From Nectonema munidae (lineage: Eukaryota; Nematomorpha; Nectonematoida; Nectonematidae): a DNA stretch of 64,000 nt. Position 1 is the first letter of the stretch; each line of letters opens with the position of its first letter. The notes under the pieces are model-generated. The model saw nothing but the letters and a program-made list of their open reading frames with translations, searched no databases and was not told the DNA's origin. Positions 34,301 through 46,390 of the stretch are shown here, one piece after another. The position numbers were made by a program, and so were the translations under genes. The stretch spans positions 694,001 through 758,000 of the forward strand of contig JAUIRK010000142.1 in assembly GCA_030549495.1 (NCBI GenBank), in the 5' to 3' direction.

Positions 34301-34690
34301 TCTAAATCAATACTAAATGTTTTTCAAGGTCAACAGCTAAAAGTAAATATATAGCTAAATTTTATATATTATAGTTCAAAAGATTTATTTATCTGCTATA
34401 GAAATTAAATTACGCGAAAGAGTAATCAAAAATTACGGAAGAAGAATCAAAGAGACCTATTGAGGAGTACAAAGAGATTTACAAAGAGGAGAAGGCTAGA
34501 CAAAAAAAATTCAATTTAGGATGAACAATTATTTTGGTATCTTCGGCAGCTTTTCAAAAAAAAATCTTGTGTTCTTAGCACGAAATCATATTCAATGAAT
34601 GGTGGATGGATGTGAAAGATGATAATGATATTCATTAACTTTGTGTTTGCTATTCTTTAAAAAATTTCTGCTATTACCTTGGATGAAGCA
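31331..34690. other. Intergenic, no gene recognised
   Basis: Mostly AT-rich. A G+C-richer block at 32230-32620 contains TATAAATA at 32390-32397, but no open frame or strong initiator follows, so I leave it as a weak promoter possibility. A copy of the dispersed motif lies at 33504 on the minus strand. Confidence 0.45.
33504..33518 (-). promoter_or_regulatory. Dispersed motif TTAACGCCATCTACA, copy 5
   Basis: Exact match to copy 4, in the opposite orientation to the others. Confidence 0.5.
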
Positions 34691-34737
34691 TTTTTCATTA
34701 TTTTTGAAGAACTTTGTAAAGAATTCAAGAATAGAAG

Positions 34738-37190
34738 TTGTTTTGTAGAAATAATTGGTTAATGTTAGTAATAGTTAGATCTTTCTTCTCCGATTCTGAT
34801 CAGGTAAGCACAAGTATGCTTCTTGCCCTGTTTCCAAATTTTTTTAGGAATGAATCCTCATTTATTAACTTAAATGACTTCAAATTTTCCCATGATGGTT
34901 TTAACTTATTGAGCTTGAATATTCAGTGTATTAACTCAAAGTGTGCTACTTTCAAATATTTTATACATCGAGTGAATTCCATTTTTTGTGTTAACCTCTA
35001 GCCCTTTAAGAAAGTTGGCTTCACCATCATTTAAATTTCTTTGAAGTGGATAATCATAATCTTAAAGATTACGCCTGCCGCATTTTATATACACAAATCA
35101 CTTCAGTTTTCTATTATTGAATCAACCTCCAACTTGGTATTTGAAATTCTAAAGATATCTCTGCCTTCGTAACATATATAGACATCCTGGCCCTTGTTTC
35201 ACATACAAAGAATTTTTAAATGGACTTTGAGGAATTTCTGTTTTCCTTATCTAATGAAAATTAAATTTTTTACTTGGTGATTTTAATTTTAATCTCTTGA
35301 AAGTGAACTTAGATAAAAAAATGTTGCTGGTTTTTTAGATGTGCTTTTCTCTTTTTCTCTAACCCGGTCCGTCTATTATCAGTTTCACACGTCCAGCTTC
35401 CAAATCATTGATTGGCAATATTTTTTTTTATCATTTGATATAGAAAGCTACAAATCTTTTGTGATTGATGACCCTATCTCTGATCATTTGCCGATTTTTG
35501 TCAGCTAAAATAGATTCTAGAATGTAAATAAAGTAAAATGTGTTTCCTTATGCCTTGAACTATGATTTTGCTAATGTTCTCAGGCCTTTCTGTGAGAATC
35601 GAGAGTATAATTGATGAGTGTACTAAATTTTGTTTTCAATTTCAATAATTTCCAAATAAAGTTCAACAAATAAAAAGAGAAGAAAATGATGAAAAAGCGA
35701 AAAACTATTGATATTTCTACTAGAAATAAATTTCTATTTCTTCGGAATAAAATCAAACATTTATCTAATAAGCTTAAATATCATTATTTAGTAAAAAAAA
35801 TTTGAACCTAAAAACGATATCAAAAAAATGTGGAGTGATTTGAATAAAATTTTAAAACCTAAGCTTGATGCTGCTTCCATTTCCAATGGAGCGTACTTAA
35901 AATACATATGTGAAACTTGTAACCACTTCTCTTTTAGTCACGTTTCAAGTGAAGACATTATAAAAACTTTTTGTCCAATTAAATCTAGTAATTGTGAAGA
36001 CTACAAATTTGTTGAAATTAGTCATTGCTAAGATTGCCCCTATACTACAAATACTGTTCAATTCTTGCATTACACAAGGCATTTTTCCTAGTTGTTTTAA
36101 GATTAGTAGGGTTGCACCGATACATAAAAATGGATCCAATAAAGAAGTTACCAATTTTCGTCCTACTTCTTTGAAATTTTTTGTTTATTTTGAAAGTAAT
36201 AATTTGTAAAAAGCGATTCTCAACTGAGCAATTTTCCTCTATTTTAATTAATGATATTACTAAAAGTTTTGAAAATAAAGAACAAGTCATTTCAATTTTA
36301 TTGGATATGAAAAAAGCGTTTGACAGTGTTGATTTCAATAAATTAGTCGGTAAAACTTGAAAAATATGGGTTTGATCCGTTCACATTCCGATTTTTTAAG
36401 CATAAATAAAGGCGTTCCTCAGGGATCTTTATTGGGTCCTGTTTTATTCAAAATCTACATAAATGATATTTGCAATTCAGATAAAAAATAAAAGATGCAG
36501 ATGATGTGACTGTTTTGATTTCATCTTCAATCATTCCTTTTACTGATTTTAATTTGAAATTAGTTTTTTCTTGATGGGATGATAACAATTTAATTGTGAA
36601 CACTTCTAAAAGAAAAGGCATTTTTTTCTCCAATTTCCAGTGTAATAATGAAAAGTTCTCAAATGTCTTCAATCATTTTCCTCATATATCTTCCAAGCTA
36701 CGCTCAATAATTGGAGTACTTAAAATTTTGGGAAACAAATGACCTAGGAGTCAACTGCTAACGATACATAAATCTCTATTTCTTGGACAAATAAATTGCA
36801 GTATTATTAACCTGGGTTCCGTAAATCTTGACAAAATACTTACTCTCCGAAAAAGAGCTCTAAAAGAAGTGTTCAATTAGTCCATTCGCTCACATTTCAA
36901 TTCTCTTTTCCATGCAAACAAATTGTTAAACATTAAAGATATATATTTATCTAAGTTTGTCTTCTTTTACGTTTAAGTTATTGAATGACAAACTTCCCAT
37001 AGTGTTTCAGAATCTTTTTCCTCCCAATTTATCCTCATATGTTTATTACCCCTTCGCTCAACTGGCAAGTTCACCTTTCCTATTTTTAGGCTAAAAAAAT
37101 CAAAGAATTCGATTCGTTGGCATTGTTTTTATCCTAGCAAGTGTTCAAAAACTTCCCTCTTGCTCTAACTCCGTTTTGAATGTATTCATT
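34738..37190 (+). mobile_element. Jockey/CR1-type LINE, decayed but spanning endonuclease and reverse transcriptase
   Basis: Landmarks occur in order. The apurinic-endonuclease start NLLSLNIQCINSK lies near 34910, GDFNFNLLK near 35280 and SDHLPIF near 35485. The reverse transcriptase follows: IFPSCFKISRVAPIHK and NFRPTSL near 36090-36170, LLDMKKAFDSVDFNKL near 36300, GVPQGSLLGPVLF near 36415 and the catalytic DADDVTVLIS near 36495. The C-terminal TLRKRALKEVFN appears near 36845. Many stops and frame changes separate these blocks, so the copy is inactive. No target-site duplication was found. The clade call is by motif style only. Confidence 0.85.
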
Positions 37191-37526
37191 CAAAACCAGT
37201 GTTTGTGCTTACTTTGATATATAAATGAATTGTGTGTAAAATAAGTATTTTTTTGGATCATTAATAGCAAATTTTATAGTTTATAGCAAAAATTTTAGTT
37301 TTTTTTTGAAATAAATTATTGTTTAACCTGGTATATTATACAAAATAATCTTACACTCGTTTATCAACTATCGTCAAAAAGTAGAAATTTGGAATCAGGT
37401 AATACATATATATATATTACGAGTGCTGTTTTAAGCGAAGCCTCTTTAAAAATCTAAAAATAATTTTTTTCAAAATCACTTATTCAGTTTGTTATTTGGC
37501 TAATTAATTTTCAGTTAATTATTTCG

Positions 37527-37665
37527 TGAGTAGAGTTGGTTAGATCCTGGATTCGATAACTCAAGGTCTTGGGTTCGATCCCGCATCAAGCCTGCTTTCC
37601 TCATAGTTCGATACAAGCGGCGCAATTGTGCCTTCTCGATGAAAACACCATATGGTACCTTTACT
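37527..37665 (+). repeat. tRNA-derived SINE, copy 2 (3'-shortened)
   Basis: Carries B box GGTTCGATCCC (37572-37582), GTTCGATACAAGCGGC, CCTTCTCGATGAAAACA and GGTACC in the same order as copy 1 at 6784. The tRNA-like head is better preserved here. The 3' part seen in copy 1 is absent. Confidence 0.75.
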
Positions 37666-40600
37666 TTTTTGTTTGTTGGCGATTTAGTTTTGTTTTTTAT
37701 ATATTTATCTCGTTTGTTTGAGCATCATATTTTTCTTTTTAAAATGGTAAAATAAAAAAACATGTCCTATTGAGTTATCAAGACGCAGTATCTAACCAAC
37801 TTTACACACGCAGCATGCTTTGTCTGCAATCAAATAAACGGAATGAACAATACTAGGAATCAACATACCGTTCACTATTTGAACTTCATCATATCAAGGC
37901 CATTATAGGCAAAATGCTTCGAAAATATTTGAGAGTAAAAGAAACCATATGTACATATCACTCTGAGATCGTTCGTGCAATAGCCTATAAGAATCAATAA
38001 ATTTATAGTTTTAACAAATTTTTGAAAGAAGAGAAAAAAAGAGAATTTCCTAAAAATAGATTCACGAAATTAGTAATAGAAATTATAGAATGGAGCGATC
38101 AATCATTTTCTGAATAAAGCTGACGTTTATGTGTGAGAATAAACGAAGAGGCAAAATGAGTTTGCAGACTTAGAAATCAATAGAGCTAATCCGGAATATA
38201 GAAATGACCTTGACTTTTAGAATCGAATGATAAAAAGATTTCCTGCAACAATGCAAAACATAACCTAATTATTTAACCTAGTTTAAAAAGAATTGAAGGA
38301 GGCAAACTATTGATTCCCTTTTCACAAAAATTAAGATAAAGGCAAGATTGAAATGAAAAGTTAAAAGATTTTATAGATTTTCCACAAATTTTTAAGGCAC
38401 GTAAATGGAAATTTGCAAAATACACGAAGAATTTCGAAAACGCTGAGCAGACTAAAATTATCTATACACAAAATCAGGGTATGCACATATGGTGCCGCTT
38501 GAAGAGTATGGATGTGTTGCACAATATCATATGTATAAAGAGTAATAGGAGGCAAGGGTGTCATTGCAGATGGATGAATCTTAAATGGACGAATTCGACT
38601 CAGAAGAAAAATCAGTCCGCTTAGACGAACTCCAGATGGAAGAACCAAGTATGATTATATTATGTAAGATGTGTGTTAGTTTTTAAGGTTGCGTTTTTTT
38701 TTTGTTTTTTTTTATTTGGGTAAAGAGGGTACTACATTTTGTATTATTAGAGCATATCAGCATAAAATAGCAAGGAGTATTAAAAAAGAATATTTTTTTC
38801 ACTTTTTTTTAATTCCTCCATGAAATGAAACCGAACCAGCAATATGAAAAAGTTTCACTTTGTGAGAAATAATTTTTTTTAAAAACAGTATATTCAAAAT
38901 CCTTATATATAACACTACTGTGGAGGACCTCTTTTCCACTAAGACAATTAGGAAGAGATACTTTATCAAAAAATATATAAATTAGGTGAGCATATCAAAT
39001 AGAGGGCAAATGATTGCCATGACAAAATGCTGTCTTAGAACAAATATGAAATCGAAAACCCACATAAACATTTGTTGAGTTGGTATAATCTCTAATCAGC
39101 TATTGACTTAAAATATAAAGAGCTTCTCCCGACTCCAAACTCATGAGGTTTGGAAGACACATCGAAACAGGGCAAAGGTAAGATATGTATTATTCAGAAT
39201 GTTCGGTTTCATTAAATCAGAATCAAAAAAATGGAATATCTTCAACACACATAATGGGGAAATAGAGTAAAGTGGTTTACGTAGAAAGAAAGAAAAGGAG
39301 ATTCCATTATGATGATGATGATGATGATTGAGCACTATAATTAATTATTGAGAATGGAAAGGCGATGATGATGTAAGCTTTAAAAATTACGCTACCCACG
39401 TAGACAGCGTTTTAAAGCACTTAGAATAAACGAAAGAAATAATGGCTGACTGAGAAAAGAGCAACAATAAAATAGTTATACATACACTCACGTATATTAT
39501 TATATTATATACATAAACGAGAAAGAATAGCAATTGGAATAACATGCCATTAAAATACTTAAAACGAAATCTAATTTTTATAATCGGTGTGCTGGGTATG
39601 TTGGGCAGGTTGATGGGAAATGGAAGTGGTCTCAACCCGGAAGAGAAATTCAATTTAAGTTTCTCGGGGGAAGAAAACATTTGAAAGTGCAAGCCGTCAA
39701 ACTCCATTTTTTAAGTAAATACTGAAAAAAAACTAAATGAAGAAAACACTAGAGATATTTTTTATTTATTGTATTTGAACATTGTTACACTTTAGTTTAC
39801 AACATTACATACTAAGACTATTTTGACATTCATTCTAACGCCAGGTACAATGTTTTCATGATTTTCAGAATTATTAACTTCTTTTTCTCGAAACCCTTCA
39901 TTACCCCGGGAAAATTGTTAAATTTGGAAACACTGTTTTAAGGTTGTCTCCAGTGTTCTTGACAGAACACTCATGATGAAGAAATCTGAACATTTTCGGT
40001 TTCATATGATTCTTTGGAATGTAAACTTTAAAAAACATTTTTCAATTGCAAAATCTCAGGCTGATAATAATAATTAGAGAAAGGGAGGTGATATAATTGT
40101 GATTGGGCAGAAAAAAAGTTTACTTATAAAAAAATTTGTGCAGCACATCTTGAAAGTTCATTACAAATGCCTTGTCTTCCTTTTTCCATTTTTTTTGTTT
40201 CAATTTCAGCACTAAACCACCTTCTTTAAAGAAGGTTTATTTTCAATAGATAAGATGACATGTTTTAAATGAAAATTCTTTATAAGAACAAGGTGTTGTT
40301 GGAAGGTAAATATCCGTCTTTACTTCATAACAAAGAAGTGAGTATGAAGAAAAATTTGAGTCAAAAAGTTGTTTTCCTTATTGAATACACTAGTTCATTT
40401 AGGGCGGCCTAGGATTGCCATATTAAATAATAATAAACAAAAATAAATTACTATGAAAAATAATTTGAATGTAAAAGACGCGTTTTCATACTAAAAAAAG
40501 AGAGATAGCGATGAAATCTTGAGCAAATTTTTTATCTCCTTTTTTGACATAGAAGATTAGTGAATAAAAACCGGCAATACCAGAAAACTTGGACATATGG

Positions 40601-42892
40601 TAACCCTATTAAACGGCACAAAATGGGGTCAAAACGAATTTTTTAAAAAGGTCGTCCTAATTTTTTTAAACGAATTCATTTTTGATTTCGACTACTACTC
40701 TACGATACTACTGTCCATGCGGTAAATTCAAGCTTCAGGAAAAAGTTATTTTGAACAAGTTTTTTTTATAAAAAAAAAGAACGAGATCATAAAAACACGA
40801 TACATTATTACATGGAAAAGAAGTCGACACTTCACACAATAATAAATCAAAGCAAAGCGCAGCAAATGTGTCAATAATGCTGAAAAGTTGGACAACGAAT
40901 TGAATGAACACATGTGTGCTTTTCAACATCCATTGATTTGTCGATAAAACTTGGTATTCGGGACATCTGAAGTATTTTGCTACGCGATGGACTGCAATTC
41001 ACACAGAGCGTAGAAAATTGTCATTGAGAATAATTGAAGCTGAGCTAAGCGAAATTTCTAGTTATCCAACTTTGAGTTAAACGAAATATTAACATGTGTG
41101 AGATGCGGCTGGGACTGGGACCACGATTTGACCGCGAGCACGAATTCATCGTATATATAAGATCCTCCTTTACTAAAATACTTATAAAAATGAAATAATC
41201 TATTTTTAGTTTTCAAAAATGTTGACAACTTGTTCTCCATATTTGGTAGCTTCGGAAATTTTTACAAAATCTAGATTACGTACATAAATTGCCTATTAAC
41301 AATTTGAGCGAAGACAAGGGAATTTGAGGGATTGATGGTGTTGGAGTAGGATTCCCTAAAATTTAGTACTCTTTGATTCCAGCATCATTTTCTTTTTCAT
41401 TTAAATAAATTTTATAGTTCAATTTTGCAACTTTAAAAGAAAGTGATTTAAAGTCTAATTTCATCCAACGTAAAGCGCATAATACTTCTCAGTTAACGTC
41501 TGAGTCCGAACACCAAAATTTGTAGAAGCTAGCTAACTGCCCTAGAAAGTTACGCGCACAAAAACCTCTTCATATACTAAATAACATAGCTTTATACACC
41601 CTTAGGCAAGACCCCTCTGGCGTTATATTGGATCGCGCGTTATAATCAACTTTATAACGTTATAATGCAAACTTGATGCCATAAGAATTATTTTGGATGA
41701 AATAATTTTGAGAGATATGGATGACTGCCTAATTGACGATTTTTTCGTAAAATTTAAGAGTATATTTTGTGTTATTGCGACACATTTTGTTAATTCAAAT
41801 ATCAATTTTCAGCCACAAATCCTAATTCAGAATAATTTTGTTACTAAATACAACGATTAAGAGAGTTGAAGAAATTTTTTACAATGTCTAGATAAGGAGT
41901 TCCTTAAGATGAAATAGCAATGACATACTTACGAAAATAGGACATACCCTTTTGTGTTGAAGCATTGGAAATAGCAATTGCTATAAAAAAAAAAGCTTAA
42001 ACTCGAGGTTTTATTGAAAAAAAGTATTGATTTTGCATGATCTTCGCCAGATTTATGATATGACGTAAAAATTTACAAGTGACCAAGGAGTACAAGAAAA
42101 TAAGGAAAAAAATGAAACAGGGCTTATATTGCGAATTTTTAATTAAGATTTTCTTCTCCAAATCAAATCAAGTTTCATCACAAAAGCAAATCATCTAACT
42201 GCAAAGATTTAAAGCATGCATTGATGTATACTTAATTTTATGTGATGAGGAAGCCAAATTTCTTTATTAAATTTGCAAAATGAGTTCACAGAATCCGGAT
42301 ACTTGTGAAAATTATTAGTTTTCTTAAATATAATTATTAGTTTTCTATCGACTTGTTTTTAAAAATTGATTTTAGAAACAATTAATCAATTAAAAAAATG
42401 GAAAAATTATAATTAAAATTTTTATTTAAAAATTGCACCTTGATATTTTTAAGAAGTGTTATAAATTTAACCGATTTATTGTGAAAAATTTAATGCAAAA
42501 TTTAAATGACCTTGAACTAAGCATTTGATGCTGATAAATTAGTTATACGCAAAACAGTGTACTGTTGTTATTGTTGATGTAATGATTAAGGAAATCGTAG
42601 GGGTCGCACAAATTTTTAATTAAAATATTTATCTTTAAAATTTTGTTTAAAATGAAAAATCAATTTATCAAAAATTTGATAGCACATTTCGAAACTAAGA
42701 CGTGTTTGGTACATGAGACATTTTTTATACACTTAGTTGAACTTATGGGTCACGAAATGAGCATTTTAGGTATGGAATGGCTTGGATATCAAAGGTTATG
42801 GGTTAACAAATGTCTTGAAAAAAGCTAATTAATATATAAATAGAATCAATCTCTATACAATCAGTGCTATATCATATAAATAAAAGCGCTCG
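37666..42892. other. Intergenic, no gene recognised
   Basis: Contains a GAT repeat at 39309-39328 and a small inverted-repeat element at 40400-40608. The block 37960-39720 is less AT-rich than average, with open frames of up to 106 codons on the minus strand that match no family I know. The rest is AT-rich and unremarkable. Confidence 0.45.
40400..40608. repeat. Small MITE-like element with TAGGG termini
   Basis: Begins TAGGGCGGCCTAGG and ends GGACATATGGTAACCCTA, so the termini are imperfect inverted repeats (TAGGGYDRCC). A related start (GGGGTTACCAGATG) occurs at 56511. TAGGGTTACCATATGTCC-like ends recur in many animal genomes. Target-site duplication unclear. Confidence 0.4.
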
Positions 42893-43632
42893 GAAATTTG
42901 GTCGACAGAGATTTAGCCGAATGGCCATTTCATCGAATGTTTAACGGAAATCATTAGGGAAAAAAATTAAAATTAACTGAAATCATTACGGAAATTTTAC
43001 CTGAATTTTTGTAGAGGTAGTTTTACTTCCAGTAAGTTTGAAAGGGTGTGCTCAATACAAATCTGCAGAGTATTTTTGTTTTGTTTTTCTATTCTCAACT
43101 TCTTTCTATACACATATTATGTGATGAATAACTAATCTACTCGAAGTCACCTTGCCAAAGACTGATTACAAATCTGAAACGTTATTTTTGATTTCTTTAT
43201 TATTCATCATAACAAATAATTAGAGCATATTTTTGTAAATAATAATTTTTGTTCTCTTACTTATTCATAACTCGAACAGGGATGGGCACATACGAGAATG
43301 AAAGACCCAAAAATCATTTTCAATGTTCTTATAAAGAGAGCCACAAGTTGAAATCTCTAAGTTTAAAATTTTTGTGATTTAATCTCATATTTTTACTAAA
43401 ATATACATAAAAAGAAAACCAAATTAACTCTTCCCAAAGTTCTTTGCGGAATGAATCTTGTTAAAAAGCTTTTCCAACTGGTTAATTGAGCAAAGAGCCG
43501 AAAATGGTTCTTTCTGTCAAATGTGTGTTTTTATCAAAATTTTTGTTAGGTCAAACGTCCTTCGGCTAAATGCGCGTCGGCTAAATGTCCGTTCGGCCAA
43601 ATGTCATTCGGTCAAATGTCAGGGCACCACAA
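42893..43632. mobile_element. Inverted-repeat element with tandem TTCGGCTAAATG arms
   Basis: The left arm (42893-42947) reads ATTTGGTCGAC, ATTTAGCCGAATGG and so on. The right arm (43550-43628) contains four imperfect tandem units of 16-18 bases built on TTCGGCTAAATGT or TCGGTCAAATGT. The arms are inverted relative to each other. Another repeat (43277-43500) lies inside it. No transposase is present, so it is non-autonomous; the family is unknown to me. Confidence 0.55.
43277..43500 (+). repeat. Dispersed repeat with hAT-like end, copy 2
   Basis: Begins CAGGGATGGGCACAT and shares ATTTAATCTCA, AAATTAACTCTTC, AAAGTTCTTTG and GCTTTTCCAAC with the DCAF7-intron copy at 9373. Confidence 0.6.
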
Positions 43633-45559
43633 TAAAAATCGTATAGGCTTATTTAACCTTTAATTTCGTTCTAAATCTTTAGTGCTATCTACGACACCTC
43701 AATAAAAAACAACTTATGAGCTCAGGTAAGGGAAATATCGCAGATAGATGGGAATTTCTTCAAATGGTAAACACTTGACATCAGCGTGGAATCTAAAAGA
43801 AAAACATAGCTGTGTGAGTGAATCGCTGCACTATGGAAAGCCTATCAAAAGTATACTATAGTTTTTATGGGTGACCCGAGAGTTTGTTGCTACAGGGCCA
43901 TTCGGTGCGCGAGAGTTTATAAACTTTTTTTTTTACATTTCGCGGTTACGGTTACTTCGTTTAATAGGTAAGTTCTTACAGTTACTTATTTTTCTTTTCA
44001 TTATTATCATATCTTAAAGAAATATTTAAAAAATAAGTTTGTGATATTTAGTTTTTTTTCAACAAAAAAAAATATAATTTTAAAAATCATTATTTGCATA
44101 AATTAGATATTTTTATAAAAAAAAATATTATATAACTAGTGAGGAAATTGTCCTATAGTAACGAATTATTCAACAAGCGGTTTTTTGCATAAAAAAGGAG
44201 CCTACATGACGAAAAAAGCTTGTCCTGTAAATAGCTAGTTAATTAGGGAACCCGGTTTCAAGTTTTGAGTATTGAAAGAAACAAATTTATTCCAAATCTA
44301 AAAGATAGCACAAAGAATAGGACAAAATTGGCAGGAAAGTAAAAAAAAGATTAAAAGCAAAACGATCATGCTAAAATTAAATAAATCCAAATCTTTAATT
44401 AATATTTAGAGCAAATCAATTTCATTAAAAATCTTTAAAATAATTTATCCAATTAATTATTAAGTAATTTTTTGGAGTGAGATGACTTCAAATGTTATGA
44501 CTATATTTTACAGATACTATAAATTCACTATTTATATTTATTACAAATAACTTTATAAAAAAAAGAAAAAAAAAGTAGATAAAAATCTTGATAAAAAAAA
44601 TTAAAAGCGTCTTTTTTGAAAATAAGGCTGCCTGTCAGGAAGTAATACATCGAAAAGAAATTACTGGATATTAAATTTATATATTCGGGAATTTAACAAG
44701 TCAGAAATCAATTTTTTTACATAAAAACGGAAACAAAGTTCTAAATCAAAGATTTAATAAACGATTATTTAAAAAGTAGCAAACCAAAAGAAACTACAAC
44801 TTTTTACCTATTTTATTTTTATTTTCTTTTTTTTTATGAACTGGAAATTACATTCAAACTCTTATTCCAAACATTGGCAATGCGAAAATAATATTCATAA
44901 TCGTCGCGATTGTCGCTGTAAAAGTAAGTACTTGAAATTAAAAATTGCAAAAAAGGAAGAAAAACTTACAATCACAGAAAGTAAGAATTGCGTTGATTGG
45001 AAAACAAATTTCAAAGAATCGCGGGATAAAAGAGAAATGCATCATCATCATGCTTGAACATTTTTGCAAAATTTTTTGTGAAAAGATGGAATGAGGGAAG
45101 AACACATTGTTGGAAGCGACAAATCAATATCGATAATAATTTTTTAAAAGAAGATGAATGATAAAGTGTTTACAATTTAAAATAATAAACAAATTGCACA
45201 CGTAATAAGCGGTTATGCCGTGGAAATAATGCACACACAAATACAACAAATCGATACGCAAAGCACATATGTTGAAATATAATAATAATAATAATGGCAA
45301 AATCGAAAGGTCAGATTTGGCATGTTTTTGAACGTAATGATTGTATGTGTGTGACAAATTTTTAGCGAAATCAATAATTTCTTTCATCATTATATCGCAC
45401 GGTACGAAGAAACCATGAAATAGGCTGAGCCACGCCCACTGCATCAGAGATATTAGGTAAACGGGAAATAATTTCGGGATATAGTACGAATTTTACTTTA
45501 GTTTGTTTCCGTAAAAACGTCGTCAAAGCGCGTAAATTTTAATTTCTAAACTAAAATAA
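43633..45559. other. Intergenic, no gene recognised
   Basis: AT-rich with purine runs. An open frame at 44836 is followed by a good donor (AAAA|GTAAGT at 44921), but no convincing partner exon was found. Confidence 0.45.
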
Positions 45560-46390
45560 AGCGCTGCCTCTATTTTTTTTCCAAACGTTTTAACTGTTCT
45601 ATTCTTTTCTTAGCTTTTGTGTTGGGAGTCGTGTACAACCCAATTGCTTTTTTGGGTTGAAGCAACATATTTTCTTCTCATTCTCATCAAAACAAAGTCC
45701 AAACTTTTCTTGGAGGCTTGACAAGTGTTCTTTGATGCCTTGTTGCAAGTGGTTCTTCAGTCTTCATCCAATAAGTCATTCAGCAAATGGAGGGAAACTA
45801 CATTCACCGCTATAAATTTCCATTCCTAAGAAGCCTATGATGGTGTATCTGGGTCCTAGGACATGTAGTTGCGGGTCGAGTCCATTCAAAGTTTCAAACT
45901 TATCAACATTTCGGCTGAGTAAGCAGGATTGAATTTAGAGATGCCTCTCAAATGTCAAACTTCTCAGTTCGCTTCCCTTGAGCTGCGGGAAATATTTGCA
46001 AATCATCAAAGAACTGAAATACACAATTGAGAACAGATGACTTAAATTTGACAGCCAGCACACAGATGTGTAAAAGAGAACTTTATGCGCGGAATCCATG
46101 TCTTGGTCCAACTGGCGAAACAGCCTCTTCTGAAGAATCGGATCACCGTTTTTAAGGTAACTTTAAGAGCAACAGGAAGTGTCTTGAGTCGAAAGCCTCA
46201 CTGTGAATGATGCAGTCTGTTTTAATGCCATCCGGGTTCTTTCTCTTGATCAGAGTCGAGAAAATTTTCGTCCTTTCTTTCAAACAACAAAATATTTGTC
46301 CTTGTAGAGGTAGCTTTGCTAAGGCCGCTAATGCTGCACTCTCCGTGCAAAAGATTAACAGGTGGAAAAAAACGAGTTGACTTGTCAGTT
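45560..46390 (-). mobile_element. hAT transposase relic (ZBED5-like), heavily decayed
   Basis: This block is less AT-rich than its surroundings. In shifting minus-strand frames it shows RKNPDGIKTDCIIHSEA, LFRQLDQDMDSAHKVLFYT, VCWLSN, and later KEHLSSLQEKFGLCFDE. These follow ZBED5/SCAND3-type hAT transposases (TDCIIHREAL ... CKDMDSDHxVLLFHTxVRWLS ... HLSSLxEEF). Numerous stops and shifts mean it is an old copy. No ends were found. Confidence 0.65.

Noticed and set aside
39309-39328. Histidine-tag-like frame MLNHHHHHH on the minus strand
   Set aside because: It is the translation of a short GAT repeat.
44836-45057. Two-exon gene suggested by GTAAGT at 44921
   Set aside because: The best partner acceptor gives a low-complexity, unrecognisable continuation; the donor match is probably chance.
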